Under the pieces are notes generated by a model that was not told where the DNA came from, ran no database searches, and worked only from the letters and a program-made list of their open reading frames with translations. A DNA stretch of 64,000 nt, taken from positions 1 through 64,000 of the forward strand of contig CAZIHO010000002.1 of assembly GCA_964538875.1 (NCBI GenBank). The letters are read 5' to 3'. The DNA is from CAZIHO01 sp964538875 (GTDB lineage Bacteria > Pseudomonadota > Gammaproteobacteria > Chromatiales > Chromatiaceae). The position numbers were made by a program, and so were the translations under genes. Within the stretch, counting starts at the first letter, position 1, and the number at the start of each line of letters is the position of its first letter. Shown here piece by piece: positions 26,172-35,453 of this stretch.

Positions 26172-27373
26172 TCGGCATGGCCGCCACCCTGAACCCGGCC
26201 CGGAGTTTACGGGGCGGAGCCCTGTTGGACCTGGATTGGTGGACCCTGTTCGCCGCGCTGGCTCTGTTGGGTTTGGGACTGGTGATGGTGACTTCGGCGT
26301 CCTTGCCCATTGCCTCCAATCCGGCCAAATTTTCCAGTCCTTTTTATTATGTGACCCGGCATCTGATCGCCATTTTTATTGGCTTGGCGCTTGGCGGCCT
26401 GGTACTCGCTACGCCGATGGACTGGTGGGCGCGGCGGGGTAATCTGTTGTATTTCACGGGCGTTCTGCTGTTGATCCTGGTGTTGGTACCGGGGGTCGGA
26501 CGCCAGGTGAACGGCGCCATCCGCTGGATTCCCCTTGGCGTGTTCAATCTCCAGGGCTCCGAGTACATGAAGCTGTTCGCGGTCATTTACATGGCCGGCT
26601 ATCTGGTGCGCCGGGGGCACGAGGTCTCCACCCGGGTGTTGGGGGTCATCAAGCCCCTGATCCTCATCAGCCTGGCCTGCTTGCTGATCCTGGCGGAACC
26701 GGACTTTGGCACCACGGCGGTGATCTTGGCCACGGTCTTGGGTCTGCTGTTCCTAGGGGGCGCGCCCCTCTGGCAATTCGGTCTGCTGCTGGGTTTGGTG
26801 GCGCTGCTGTTCGTGGGCCTGGTCCTGTTTGAACCCTACCGGGTGGCCCGCTTGACCGCCTTTCTCAATCCCTGGGAGGACCGGTTGGGCTCTGGCTATC
26901 AGTTGAGCCAGGCGTTGATTGCGTTCGGACGAGGTGAATGGTTCGGCGTGGGTCTGGGTAATGGGATTCAGAAGCAGTATTACCTGCCGGAGGCCCACAC
27001 GGACTTCATCTTGGCGGTCATCGGCGAGGAACTGGGGTTGATCGGCACCTTCCTGGTGGTGACCCTGTTCGCCTTCATCTGTTACCGGGCGTTTCGCATC
27101 GGTGGCGTGGCGGAGCGGGCGGGCCGGCGCTTTTCCGGTTACGTGGCCTATGGATTGGGGTTGTGGTTGGGCCTCCAGACCTTCATCAACGTGGGCGTCA
27201 ATGTGGGCCTGCTACCCACCAAGGGCCTGACGCTGCCCTTCATGAGCTATGGCGGCAACAGTGTCATCATGTCCTGCCTGGCGGCGGCGGTGTTATTGCG
27301 GATCGACTACGAGAATCATCAGCGGGTTCCGCCCAGCGAAACCAAGGAGAAGGCCCCATGGGACCCGTCATGA
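26168..27373 (+). CDS. ftsW: septal peptidoglycan polymerase FtsW (SEDS family)
   Basis: SEDS glycosyltransferase that polymerises lipid II at the septum together with FtsI. The 401-residue protein has about ten membrane helices. It carries DWWTLFAALALLGLGLVMV at the first helix, GRQVNGAIRWIPLGVFNLQGSE, EPDFGTTAVIL, LSQALIAFGRGEWFGVGLGNGIQK, AHTDFILAVIGEELG, and PTKGLTLPFMSYGGNS. It overlaps murD by 4 bp and murG by 16 bp. Confidence 0.96.
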   Translation: MIGMAATLNPARSLRGGALLDLDWWTLFAALALLGLGLVMVTSASLPIASNPAKFSSPFYYVTRHLIAIFIGLALGGLVLATPMDWWARRGNLLYFTGVLLLILVLVPGVGRQVNGAIRWIPLGVFNLQGSEYMKLFAVIYMAGYLVRRGHEVSTRVLGVIKPLILISLACLLILAEPDFGTTAVILATVLGLLFLGGAPLWQFGLLLGLVALLFVGLVLFEPYRVARLTAFLNPWEDRLGSGYQLSQALIAFGRGEWFGVGLGNGIQKQYYLPEAHTDFILAVIGEELGLIGTFLVVTLFAFICYRAFRIGGVAERAGRRFSGYVAYGLGLWLGLQTFINVGVNVGLLPTKGLTLPFMSYGGNSVIMSCLAAAVLLRIDYENHQRVPPSETKEKAPWDPS

Positions 27374-28431
27374 TTATGGCCGGGGGCACCGGCGGTCACG
27401 TGTTTCCCGCTTTGGCGGTGGCCAAGCGCCTGACCGAATTGGGCGCCCAAGTATTTTGGATCGGCACTCCCAGCGGGATCGAGGCACGCTTGGTTCCGGC
27501 CCAGGGTATCGAGATCGAATGGATTCCGGTGCGGGGGTTGCGGGGCAGTGGTGTCGGCCGTCTGCTCGCAGCGCCCTGGACTGTGGGACGGGCGTTGCTG
27601 CGGGTGTGGACCGTGGCGCGGCGGCGGCGGCCGGCGGTGGCGCTGGGCATGGGCGGCTTCGTTTCTGGCCCCGGTGGTGTCATGGCGCGGTTGTTGGGAG
27701 TGCCCCTGGTGGTGCATGAGCAGAACCGGGTGCCGGGACTGACCAATCGCTGGCTGGCGCGGCTGGCGACCCGTCTATTCGAGGCCTTTCCCGGCAGTTT
27801 CGCTGCTGACGCCGGTGCCCAGGTGTCGGGCAACCCGGTGCGGGCCGAAATCGCCGCCTTGCCCGCTCCGGAGCAACGCCACTTGGGCCAAAGGGGCCGA
27901 TTGCGCTTGCTGGTGTTGGGCGGCTCCCAGGGCGCCCTGGCCCTCAACCGGACCCTGCCCAAGGCGTTAGCCTTGCTGCCGCCGGCGCGGCGGCCTCTGG
28001 TCCGTCATCAAGCTGGCGCGGCGACCCTGGCGGTGACCCAGGCCGGCTACGCGGAAGCCGGGGTGGCTGGCGAACCGGTGGCCTTCATCGAGGATATGGC
28101 GGAAGCCTATGGCTGGGCGGATCTGGTGTTGGCCCGGGCCGGCGCCCTGACCCTGTCGGAGTTAGCGGCGGCTGGCGTGGGTTCCTTGCTGGTGCCCTAT
28201 CCCCATGCGGTGGACGACCATCAAACCCGCAACGCCGCTTGGCTGGTGGAAGCCGGCGCGGCGCGCCTGTTGCCCCAAGCGACCCTGAGCGCCGAGGGAC
28301 TGGCCGCCCAGTTGGAGGAATTGGACCGGGATCGGGACAGCCTGCTGGCCTTGGCCCAGGCGGCCCGGGCCCAGGCGCGGATCAAGGCGGCAGACCTGTT
28401 GGCGCGAGCCTGTCTGGAGGTGGCAAAATGA
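27358..28431 (+). CDS. murG: lipid II synthase (GlcNAc transferase)
   Basis: Peripheral membrane glycosyltransferase that converts lipid I to lipid II. The opening MIMAGGTGGHVFPALAVA is the lipid-phosphate binding loop. Further motifs are GMGGFVSGPGGVMARLLGVPLVVHEQN, VLGGSQGALALN, and ARAGALTLSELAAAG in the UDP-GlcNAc site. The frame is open far upstream inside ftsW, but ATG 27358 has AAGGAGAAGG before it and gives the standard N terminus (357 residues). It overlaps murC by 4 bp. Confidence 0.96.
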   Translation: MGPVMIMAGGTGGHVFPALAVAKRLTELGAQVFWIGTPSGIEARLVPAQGIEIEWIPVRGLRGSGVGRLLAAPWTVGRALLRVWTVARRRRPAVALGMGGFVSGPGGVMARLLGVPLVVHEQNRVPGLTNRWLARLATRLFEAFPGSFAADAGAQVSGNPVRAEIAALPAPEQRHLGQRGRLRLLVLGGSQGALALNRTLPKALALLPPARRPLVRHQAGAATLAVTQAGYAEAGVAGEPVAFIEDMAEAYGWADLVLARAGALTLSELAAAGVGSLLVPYPHAVDDHQTRNAAWLVEAGAARLLPQATLSAEGLAAQLEELDRDRDSLLALAQAARAQARIKAADLLARACLEVAK

Positions 28432-29855
28432 CAAGCTGGGGGCTGGACCGGGAACGGATGGGGCGGATCCGCCGGCTGCATTTTGTTGGCATCGGCGGTG
28501 CTGGCATGAGCGGTATCGCCGAAGTTTTGTTGAACTTGGGCTATGAGGTGTCCGGATCCGATCTCCGGGATACCCAGGTGACCCAGCGTCTACGCGGGTT
28601 GGGCGCCACCACTTTTGTGGGCCACGCGGCGGAACAGGCGCGGGGCGCCGATGCCATCGTGATTTCCAGCGCGGTCCAGGAAGACAACCGGGAACTCATG
28701 GAAGCCCGCGCCCTGCGTATTCCGGTGGTGCCGCGGGCCGAGATGCTGGCCGAGTTGATGCGTTTTCACTACGGCATCGCCGTGGCTGGCACCCACGGCA
28801 AGACCACCACCACCAGTCTGGTCACCAGCCTTTTGGCGGAAGCGGGCCTGGATCCCACCTTCGTCATCGGCGGGCGCCTCAATAGCGCCGGCGCCAACGC
28901 CCGCCTGGGCGCGGGGCGGTATCTGGTGGCCGAGGCGGATGAAAGCGACGCGTCCTTCCTCTATTTACAGCCCATGTTGGCGGTGGTCACCAATGTGGAC
29001 GCCGATCACATGGCCACCTATGGCAATGATTTCAACCGGTTGCGGCATACCTTCGTGGAATTTCTGCATCATCTGCCGTTCTACGGGCTCGCAGTGCTGT
29101 GTGCCGACGATGACGAAGTACGCTCCCTGATCCCCATGGTTAGCCGCTCGGTGCGCACCTACGGCATCGAGCAGGAAGCGGATCTCCGGGCGGTGGAGAT
29201 CCATCAGAGCGGCTCCCAGACCCATTTCCAGGTGGTGGGGGAGGCGGTTGGCGAACCTCTGCCGGTCACTCTGAACTTGCCCGGCCGCCATAACGTGCTC
29301 AATTCCTTGGCGGCCATTTCCGTGGCCCTGGAGTTGGGCGTGGGGCGGGCGCCGATCCAGGCAGCGTTGCGCGGTTTTCAGGGCATTGGCCGGCGCTTCC
29401 AGGCCGTTGAAGGGGTGACGCCGGACGGGCGGCGCCTCATGTTGGTGGATGACTATGCCCACCACCCCAAAGAAATCGCCGCGACCCTGGCGGCGGCCCG
29501 CCAGGGCTGGCCCGGCCGGCGCATCCTGTTGGTGTTTCAGCCCCATCGCTATAGCCGCACCAAGGACCAGTTCGAGGATTTTGTGCTGGTGCTGTCCCAG
29601 GTCGATGTATTGGTCTTGGCGGAAGTCTATGCCGCCGGGGAAGCACCCTTTGCCGGGTACGACGGGCGCGCCCTGACCCGCGCCATCCGCGCCAGGGGAC
29701 ATCTGGAGCCCGTGTTCCTGGATCCGCTGGCGGAGTTGCCCGAGTTGCTCGGGCGCTTGGCCCAGGATGGGGATCTGGTGCTCTTGCTGGGAGCAGGCGA
29801 CATCGGCGCCATGGCGCACCGTTTGCCTGGCCTGTTACTGGAGCCGGGTCCATGA
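28428..29855 (+). CDS. murC: UDP-N-acetylmuramate:L-alanine ligase
   Basis: First amino-acid-adding Mur ligase. Motifs are HFVGIGGAGMSGIAEVL near the N terminus, the ATP loop GTHGKTTTTSL, EADESDASFLYLQPM, NVDADHMATYGNDF, and DDYAHHPKEIAATL in the C-terminal domain. ATG 28428, preceded by GGAGG and overlapping the murG stop as ATGA, gives 475 residues. The longer open frame upstream is a shadow of murG. A 55-bp gap with no start of its own precedes murB. Confidence 0.96.
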   Translation: MTSWGLDRERMGRIRRLHFVGIGGAGMSGIAEVLLNLGYEVSGSDLRDTQVTQRLRGLGATTFVGHAAEQARGADAIVISSAVQEDNRELMEARALRIPVVPRAEMLAELMRFHYGIAVAGTHGKTTTTSLVTSLLAEAGLDPTFVIGGRLNSAGANARLGAGRYLVAEADESDASFLYLQPMLAVVTNVDADHMATYGNDFNRLRHTFVEFLHHLPFYGLAVLCADDDEVRSLIPMVSRSVRTYGIEQEADLRAVEIHQSGSQTHFQVVGEAVGEPLPVTLNLPGRHNVLNSLAAISVALELGVGRAPIQAALRGFQGIGRRFQAVEGVTPDGRRLMLVDDYAHHPKEIAATLAAARQGWPGRRILLVFQPHRYSRTKDQFEDFVLVLSQVDVLVLAEVYAAGEAPFAGYDGRALTRAIRARGHLEPVFLDPLAELPELLGRLAQDGDLVLLLGAGDIGAMAHRLPGLLLEPGP

Positions 29856-29910
29856 TTCGAGCACCGGGCGGAAATTTTGCGCGGGCCGGCACGGGGCGGC
29901 GGCGCCGGTG

Positions 29911-30813
29911 ATGGCGGCGATGGAAGTGGATCTGGACCTGTTCCGGGGCCAACTGCTACGGAACGAACCCCTGGCCCGCTATACCAGTTGGCGGGTCGGT
30001 GGCCCGGCGCGGCGCCTGTATCGGCCAGTGGACCGGGACGACCTGATCCAGGTATTGCGGAGCCTGGATGGGGGGGAACCCCTGCTGTGGCTGGGTTTGG
30101 GCAGTAACCTGTTGGTGCGGGATGGGGGCTTTCCCGGCACCGTGATCGCCACCCAGGGCTGCCTGGACCGGTTGGAAGACGCCGGCGCCACCGGGATTTA
30201 CGCAGAAGCCGGGTGCAGTTGCGCCAAAATCGCCCGGCAAGCGGCACGCCGGGGCTTGGTGGGGGCGGAGTTTCTGGCCGGCATTCCCGGCACCCTGGGG
30301 GGCGCCCTGGCCATGAACGCCGGCGCGTTTGGGGGGGAGACCTGGCCCCTGGTGCGGGCGGTGGAAACCCTAGACCGGGCCGGTAACCTGCGCACTCGGG
30401 CCCCGGACGAGTATCGGGTGGGCTACCGGGAGGTCCAGGGTCCGGACGGCGAATGGTTTTTGGCGGCCCGATTGGAATTAGGGCGGGGGGACGTGCATTC
30501 CGGTCAGGCGCGGGTCAAGTCCCTGCTGGAACGGCGTGCCGCGACTCAGCCGGTGGGTCTGCCCAGTTGTGGTTCGGTGTTTCGCAATCCCCCCGGCGAC
30601 CACGCGGCTCGCTTGATCGAGGCCGCCGGTCTCAAAGGGTTGACCATTGGCGCGGCCCAGGTATCCGGGAAGCACGCCAACTTCATCATCAACCTGGGTG
30701 GAGCGCGGGCCGCAGACATCGAGGCGCTGATCGAGCAGATCCAGGAGGAGGTGGCGGCCCGCTTCGGCGTGGAGCTAGTCACCGAAGTACGGCGCGTCGG
30801 CGTGCCCACTTGA
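29911..30813 (+). CDS. murB: UDP-N-acetylenolpyruvoylglucosamine reductase, short type
   Basis: FAD enzyme that reduces enolpyruvyl-UDP-GlcNAc to UDP-MurNAc. Motifs are YTSWRVGGPARRLYRP, WLGLGSNLLVRDGGFPG, AEFLAGIPGTLGGALAMNAGAFGG, the proton-donor serine region PSCGSVFRNPPG, and the C-terminal catalytic glutamate in VTEVRRVG. At 300 residues it is the short MurB type, unlike the longer E. coli enzyme encoded outside the dcw cluster. The start is ambiguous between ATG 29911 and ATG 29920, and neither has a strong ribosome site. Confidence 0.95.
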   Translation: MAAMEVDLDLFRGQLLRNEPLARYTSWRVGGPARRLYRPVDRDDLIQVLRSLDGGEPLLWLGLGSNLLVRDGGFPGTVIATQGCLDRLEDAGATGIYAEAGCSCAKIARQAARRGLVGAEFLAGIPGTLGGALAMNAGAFGGETWPLVRAVETLDRAGNLRTRAPDEYRVGYREVQGPDGEWFLAARLELGRGDVHSGQARVKSLLERRAATQPVGLPSCGSVFRNPPGDHAARLIEAAGLKGLTIGAAQVSGKHANFIINLGGARAADIEALIEQIQEEVAARFGVELVTEVRRVGVPT

Positions 30814-30840
30814 CGGGCGACAGAAAATGGATGAGTTGGA

Positions 30841-31782
30841 ATGAAAGCGACAGATTTTGGCAAGGTGGCGGTACTGCTTGGGGGCAACTCGGCGGAACGG
30901 GAAGTCTCCCTGCGCAGTGGTCAAGCGGTTTGGGAAGCCCTGTGCCGGCGGGGCGTCGACGCCCATCGGGTGGATCCGGGCCAGGATGGCTGGGAACGCC
31001 TGAATCGAGACGGCTTCGACCGGGTTTTTATCGTTCTGCACGGCCGGGGTGGCGAGGATGGCGTCATCCAGGGCGCCCTGGAAACTATCGGCTTGCCCTA
31101 TACCGGCTCCGGTGTGCTGGGCTCCGCGCTGGGCATGGATAAGTATCGGTGCAAACTGGCCTGGCAAGGCTTGGGCCTACCCACCGCGCCCTTTGTCGCG
31201 GCACGCAGCGCCGCCGATTTGGAGCGGGTGCCGGCGGAACTGGGTTTCCCGGTCATGGTAAAGCCCGCCCGGGAAGGGTCCAGCATTGGCCTGGCGCGGG
31301 CGGAAAACCGAGACGAACTGGAGGTTGCCTGGCAGGCGGCGGCGGCCTATGACGAGTTGGTCTTGGTGGAGCGTTGGGTCCAGGGTACCGAATATACCTG
31401 CGGCATCCTGGGGGACCTGGCGCTGCCCCTGATCCGGGTCGAGACGCCCAACATTTTTTACGATTACCAGGCCAAATATCTGGCGGACAACACCTCTTAT
31501 CTCTGTCCCTGCGGGTTGAAACCGGCGCTGGAACAGAGTTTCCAGGAGTTGGCCCTGAAGTCGTTTGCCGCCATCGGCGGCTCCGGCTGGGGCCGGGTAG
31601 ATATGTTGGTGGACGGGTCGGGCACCCCTTGGCTGTTGGAAGTCAATACCGCTCCGGGTATGACCGATCATAGCCTGGTGCCCATGGCCGCCCGCGTAGC
31701 CGGGATCGACTTTGATTCACTGGTTTGGAAGATCCTGGAAAATAGTGTCCAGGCGGGTGCCGGGAGTGGGGCAAGGGCGTGA
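30841..31782 (+). CDS. ddl: D-alanine:D-alanine ligase
   Basis: ATP-grasp enzyme that makes the D-Ala-D-Ala dipeptide used by MurF. The 313 residues show VAVLLGGNSAEREVSLRSG, HGRGGEDGVIQGALE, YTGSGVLGSALGMDK, FPVMVKPAREGSSIG, and EVNTAPGMTDHSLVP at the metal site. Length and location before ftsQ are those of ddlB. It overlaps ftsQ by 4 bp. Confidence 0.96.
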   Translation: MKATDFGKVAVLLGGNSAEREVSLRSGQAVWEALCRRGVDAHRVDPGQDGWERLNRDGFDRVFIVLHGRGGEDGVIQGALETIGLPYTGSGVLGSALGMDKYRCKLAWQGLGLPTAPFVAARSAADLERVPAELGFPVMVKPAREGSSIGLARAENRDELEVAWQAAAAYDELVLVERWVQGTEYTCGILGDLALPLIRVETPNIFYDYQAKYLADNTSYLCPCGLKPALEQSFQELALKSFAAIGGSGWGRVDMLVDGSGTPWLLEVNTAPGMTDHSLVPMAARVAGIDFDSLVWKILENSVQAGAGSGARA

Positions 31783-32609
31783 TTCTGGGACTGCTAGAGC
31801 CCGCCGACCTGCCGGAACCCATGGCACTCCGGCGGGAGGCGCCGAAGGAACCGGGTACTCCCTGGTGGGTGCGGGTGGGGCATTGGGTTCTGGCACTGAT
31901 CGTCCTCGGCGTGCTGGTGGGTGGCACCGGCTGGGCGCTGAGCCGGATTCTGGAACCGGACAATTTGCGCATGGAGGGGGTTCGCCTGGATGGCGAAGTC
32001 CATCATCTGACCAGGGAACTGCTTAAGCGGACTCTGGCCAATGAGATGGGAGAAAATTTCTTTCGGCTGGACCTGGCTCAAGTGCGGACCGTGCTAGAAA
32101 AATTGCCCTGGGTGGCGCGGGTCAGTGTGCGGCGGGTCTGGCCCCGGACCCTGGAAATTTGGGTGGAGGAGCGGCAGCCGCTGGCGCGGTGGGGAGATCA
32201 AAGTCTGGTGACCGCCAATGGTGACATCTTCACGCCGGAGCCGGATACGCTTCCCAAGGAACTGCCGCGCCTGATGGGTCCAGATCAAAGCGCTAAAGAA
32301 GTGTGTGATCGCTATATCTGGCTGCGGGATCGGTTGCGCGGTCAGGGGCTAGACATCGCCGGGCTGACCCTCAGCGACCGCCATGCCTGGACCCTGGCAT
32401 TGTCCGGGGGGGGCTTGATGGTGCAGTTGGGCAGTCGTGATTTTGAGTTGCGGCTTGAGCGCTTCTTGCGCTACCGGGAACGGTTGCAGCGGCAGGGAGA
32501 CATCCAATCGGTGGACCTGCGTTACAGTAATGGCTTTGCTGTCCGGCTGTTACAACGGCCGCCCGAACCGGGTCAGAAGGCAGCGCGGAAGGAAGGGGGA
32601 AGGGCATGA
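31779..32609 (+). CDS. ftsQ: cell division protein FtsQ
   Basis: Bitopic divisome protein that links early and late division proteins. A cytoplasmic tail of about 30 residues is followed by one membrane helix (HWVLALIVLGVLVGGTGWAL), the POTRA domain (LRMEGVRLDGEVHHLT through LPWVARVSVRRVWPRTLEIWVEE), and the FtsQ beta domain with ANGDIFTP and VDLRYSNGFAVR. It starts at GTG 31779, overlapping the ddl stop, and overlaps ftsA by 4 bp. Confidence 0.95.
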   Translation: MILGLLEPADLPEPMALRREAPKEPGTPWWVRVGHWVLALIVLGVLVGGTGWALSRILEPDNLRMEGVRLDGEVHHLTRELLKRTLANEMGENFFRLDLAQVRTVLEKLPWVARVSVRRVWPRTLEIWVEERQPLARWGDQSLVTANGDIFTPEPDTLPKELPRLMGPDQSAKEVCDRYIWLRDRLRGQGLDIAGLTLSDRHAWTLALSGGGLMVQLGSRDFELRLERFLRYRERLQRQGDIQSVDLRYSNGFAVRLLQRPPEPGQKAARKEGGRA

Positions 32610-33841
32610 CCCGCAAAAAGGAAGAAAATTTATTGGTCGCCTTGGACATAGGTACGTCCAAGGTGGCGGCCCTAGTGGCGGAGATTCGTGACGATGGTTC
32701 GATCGAAGTCATCGGCGTCGGCTCCCATGCGTCCCACGGCCTGAAAAAGGGCGTGGTGGTCAACATCGAGTCCACGGTTCAATCCATCGAGCGCGCTGTG
32801 GACGAGGCGGAGCGCATGGCGGGCTGCAAAATTCAGTCGGTGCTTTGTAGCATCGCCGGCAGCCACGTCCGGAGCCGTAATTCCCATGGCATCGTGGGAG
32901 TCAAAGATCGGGAAGTGAGCCAGGGCGACGTGGATCGCGTGATCGACGCAGCCCGGGCGGTGGCCATTCCGGCGGACCAAAAACTGCTGCACATCCTGCC
33001 CCAGGAATTCATCATCGACGACCAGGACGGCATCAAGGAGCCCATCGGCATGTCCGGGGTGCGCCTAGAGACCCGGGTCCACATGGTCACCGGCTCAATT
33101 ACTGCTGCCCAAAATATCGAGAAATGTGTGCGCCGTTGCGGTCTGGAGGTAGACGATCTGGTGCTGCAACAGGTGGCGGGCGGCTACTCGGTGCTAGAGG
33201 ACGACGAAAAGGAATTGGGCGTGTGTTTGGTGGACATCGGCGGCGGCACCACCGACATCGCGGTGTTTACCAACGGCTCCATTCAGCACACGGCGGTGAT
33301 TCCCATCGCCGGCGATCAGGTCACCAACGACATCGCGGTGGCGCTGCGTACGCCGACCCAGCACGCCGAGGAAATCAAGATCAAGTACGCCTGCGCCTGC
33401 CGTCAGGTGGCGGGCAGCGCGGAGACCATCGAAGTGGCCAGCATCGGCGACCGGCCGGCCCGCAGCCTGCATCGGCAAAATCTGGCCGAGGTGGTGGAGC
33501 CCCGCTACGAGGAATTGCTCGACCTGGTCAAAGGCGAACTCAGGCGCACCGGATTGGATGGGACGGTGGCCGGGGGTGTGGTGCTGACTGGGGGCAGCGC
33601 CAAGATGGATGGCCTAATTCAATTGGCTGAGGGCGTGTTTCAAATGCCGGTGCGGCTTGGGGTTCCCAAGTACTCCAGTGGACTCGCAGACGTTTTGCGT
33701 AACCCCATTTATGCCACTGGCATGGGCCTGTTGGTCTTCGGTCAACGCAACCGCATGGAGCGCAAAATGGATGCGGGTTCTCTTGGCGGTACCCCAGCGG
33801 TTTGGGGACGCCTCAAGGCTTGGTTTCAGGGCAATTTCTGA
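32606..33841 (+). CDS. ftsA: cell division protein FtsA
   Basis: Actin-like ATPase that tethers FtsZ to the membrane. The 411 residues contain the phosphate-1 loop ALDIGTSKVAALV, the SHMA region around HILPQEFIIDDQDGI, phosphate-2 CLVDIGGGTTDIAVF, and the adenosine motif VLTGGSAKMDGL. The C terminus ends in an amphipathic helix (GRLKAWFQGNF), the membrane-targeting sequence. It overlaps ftsQ by 4 bp. A 148-bp gap before ftsZ may hold a secondary ftsZ promoter, though I found no convincing -35/-10 pair there. Confidence 0.97.
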   Translation: MTRKKEENLLVALDIGTSKVAALVAEIRDDGSIEVIGVGSHASHGLKKGVVVNIESTVQSIERAVDEAERMAGCKIQSVLCSIAGSHVRSRNSHGIVGVKDREVSQGDVDRVIDAARAVAIPADQKLLHILPQEFIIDDQDGIKEPIGMSGVRLETRVHMVTGSITAAQNIEKCVRRCGLEVDDLVLQQVAGGYSVLEDDEKELGVCLVDIGGGTTDIAVFTNGSIQHTAVIPIAGDQVTNDIAVALRTPTQHAEEIKIKYACACRQVAGSAETIEVASIGDRPARSLHRQNLAEVVEPRYEELLDLVKGELRRTGLDGTVAGGVVLTGGSAKMDGLIQLAEGVFQMPVRLGVPKYSSGLADVLRNPIYATGMGLLVFGQRNRMERKMDAGSLGGTPAVWGRLKAWFQGNF

Positions 33842-33989
33842 AGTAGGTACGGGCGAGCCTTGGATGGCCTCGCGCCGGGGGGGAGAGGGTAGCTATTACC
33901 CTTGGAGATGGGGCAAATAAAGGGGGCTAAGGCCCGCCTAAAAAGGTCGCAAGATCCAAAATTAACCAGGGTTATCCGGAGGGAGTGAG

Positions 33990-35168
33990 ATGTTTGAGTT
34001 GGTAGACACACAGACGCAACCGGCGGTGATAAAAGTCATTGGCGTCGGCGGTGGCGGCGGCAACGCGGTCAATCACATGGTGGAAAAATCCATTGAGGGG
34101 GTTGAATTCATCAATGCCAATACGGATGTTCAGGACCTCAAAAGATCCTGCTGCCGTACCATTTTGCAATTAGGCACCAATATCACCAAGGGTTTGGGGG
34201 CCGGTGCCAATCCGGAGGTTGGGCGCCAAGCCGCCCAGGAAGACCGGGAACGGATCAAGGAGGTGTTGGAAGGCGCCGATATGCTGTTCATTACCGCCGG
34301 CATGGGGGGCGGTACCGGCACGGGCGCGGCGCCGATCGTTGCCCAGGTGGCCAAGCAAATGAACATCCTGACCGTCGCCGTCGTGACCAAGCCCTTTCCC
34401 TTCGAGGGCCAGAGGCGCATGCGAGTGGCCAGCGAAGGGATCGAGGAACTTGCCAAAAATGTGGATTCCCTCATTATCATCCCCAACGAGAAATTGCTCG
34501 CAGTACTCGGCAAGGAAATGAGTTTGCTGAATGCTTTCAGCGTCGCCAATGATGTGCTCTATAACGCCACCCAGGGCGTTGCCGAATTGATTACCGGCCA
34601 AGGCCTTATGAACGTGGACTTTGCCGACGTTAAGACCGTGATGGCCAACATGGGCATGGCCATGATGGGCATGGGCAGTGCCACCGGACAAAATCGCGCC
34701 CGGGAAGCCACTGAAAAGGCGATCAAAAGCCCCTTGCTGGCCGACATCAATCTGGCGGGGGCCAAGGGTGTGCTGGTCAATATCACCGCCGGCCTTAACC
34801 TGTCGATCGGCGAATTTGACGAAGTTGGTAACACGATTCGAGATTTCACCGACGACGACGCGACCTTGGTGGTGGGTACGGTGATCGATCCCTCCATGCA
34901 GGAAGAATTGCGGGTGACGGTGGTCGCCACCGGTCTTGGACAGTCTAAGTCCACGGTACAACAGCGCCCTGGCGCTCATGGGGAGGAACCGGCCATTCGC
35001 CTAGTGCCTACTGAGCGACCGGATCCGAGCACGCCGGATTACACCACCCTAGACATCCCGCCGGGCCTACGCAAAGGTCGGCCAGGACGTGCGGCGGCGG
35101 ACCGTGGTGGCGAGCAAGACATGGATTATCTGGATATTCCGGCCTTCTTGCGCCGCCAAGCGGACTAA
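33990..35168 (+). CDS. ftsZ: cell division GTPase FtsZ
   Basis: Tubulin homologue that forms the division ring. The N-terminal GTPase domain has GVGGGGGNAVNHM, the tubulin signature GMGGGTGTGAAPIVA and NVDFADVKTVM. The polymerisation domain follows, and a variable linker (about 320-375) leads to the conserved C-terminal tail DYLDIPAFLRRQAD, which binds FtsA, ZipA and ZapD. GGAGGGAGTGAG directly precedes ATG 33990, one of the strongest ribosome sites in the window and fitting the high FtsZ level needed. A ZapD gene is present 3 kb downstream. Confidence 0.98.
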   Translation: MFELVDTQTQPAVIKVIGVGGGGGNAVNHMVEKSIEGVEFINANTDVQDLKRSCCRTILQLGTNITKGLGAGANPEVGRQAAQEDRERIKEVLEGADMLFITAGMGGGTGTGAAPIVAQVAKQMNILTVAVVTKPFPFEGQRRMRVASEGIEELAKNVDSLIIIPNEKLLAVLGKEMSLLNAFSVANDVLYNATQGVAELITGQGLMNVDFADVKTVMANMGMAMMGMGSATGQNRAREATEKAIKSPLLADINLAGAKGVLVNITAGLNLSIGEFDEVGNTIRDFTDDDATLVVGTVIDPSMQEELRVTVVATGLGQSKSTVQQRPGAHGEEPAIRLVPTERPDPSTPDYTTLDIPPGLRKGRPGRAAADRGGEQDMDYLDIPAFLRRQAD

Positions 35169-35197
35169 TCGAGTGGTGAAAATCCACGGTAACTAAC

Positions 35198-35229
35198 CGC
35201 CTGGGTTGCGGACAGGGTGAACCCAGGCG
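35198..35229 (+). terminator. hairpin after ftsZ
   Basis: CGCCTGGGTT (35198-35207) pairs perfectly with AACCCAGGCG (35220-35229) over a 12-nt loop. There is no T run, so it may attenuate or stabilise the ftsZ message rather than fully end transcription before lpxC. Confidence 0.5.
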
Positions 35230-35258
35230 CGTTACGGCATCCGCCGTCGGTGAATTGC

Positions 35259-35287
35259 TTGCAAACCTTAACGAATCCTGGTTAAAT
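35259..35287 (+). promoter_or_regulatory. candidate lpxC promoter
   Basis: TTGCAA (35259-35264) and TTAAAT (35282-35287) with 17-bp spacing lie between the post-ftsZ hairpin and lpxC. A separate promoter for lpxC is usual in gammaproteobacteria. It would leave a leader of about 160 nt, in which I recognise no known regulatory RNA. Confidence 0.5.
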
Positions 35288-35453
35288 TCGGGAAAACCCT
35301 AACATGGATATCGGGGCGCGGTCGTCAGGCCGAGCCGTGCTCAGGCGGGAAGCCAAAATGCTAGCGAGCTGATTCGTCATGGTCGTAAGTGGGCTAGGCG
35401 GATTTGCTGTGCAACGGGTGCCAGCCCACTCAATCCAGGGAGATATAGTCGGC

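Noticed and set aside
29852..29910. ATGA-type start overlapping the murC stop
   Set aside because: The short frame it opens ends at the TGA just before murB, so it is not a gene and does not serve as the murB start.
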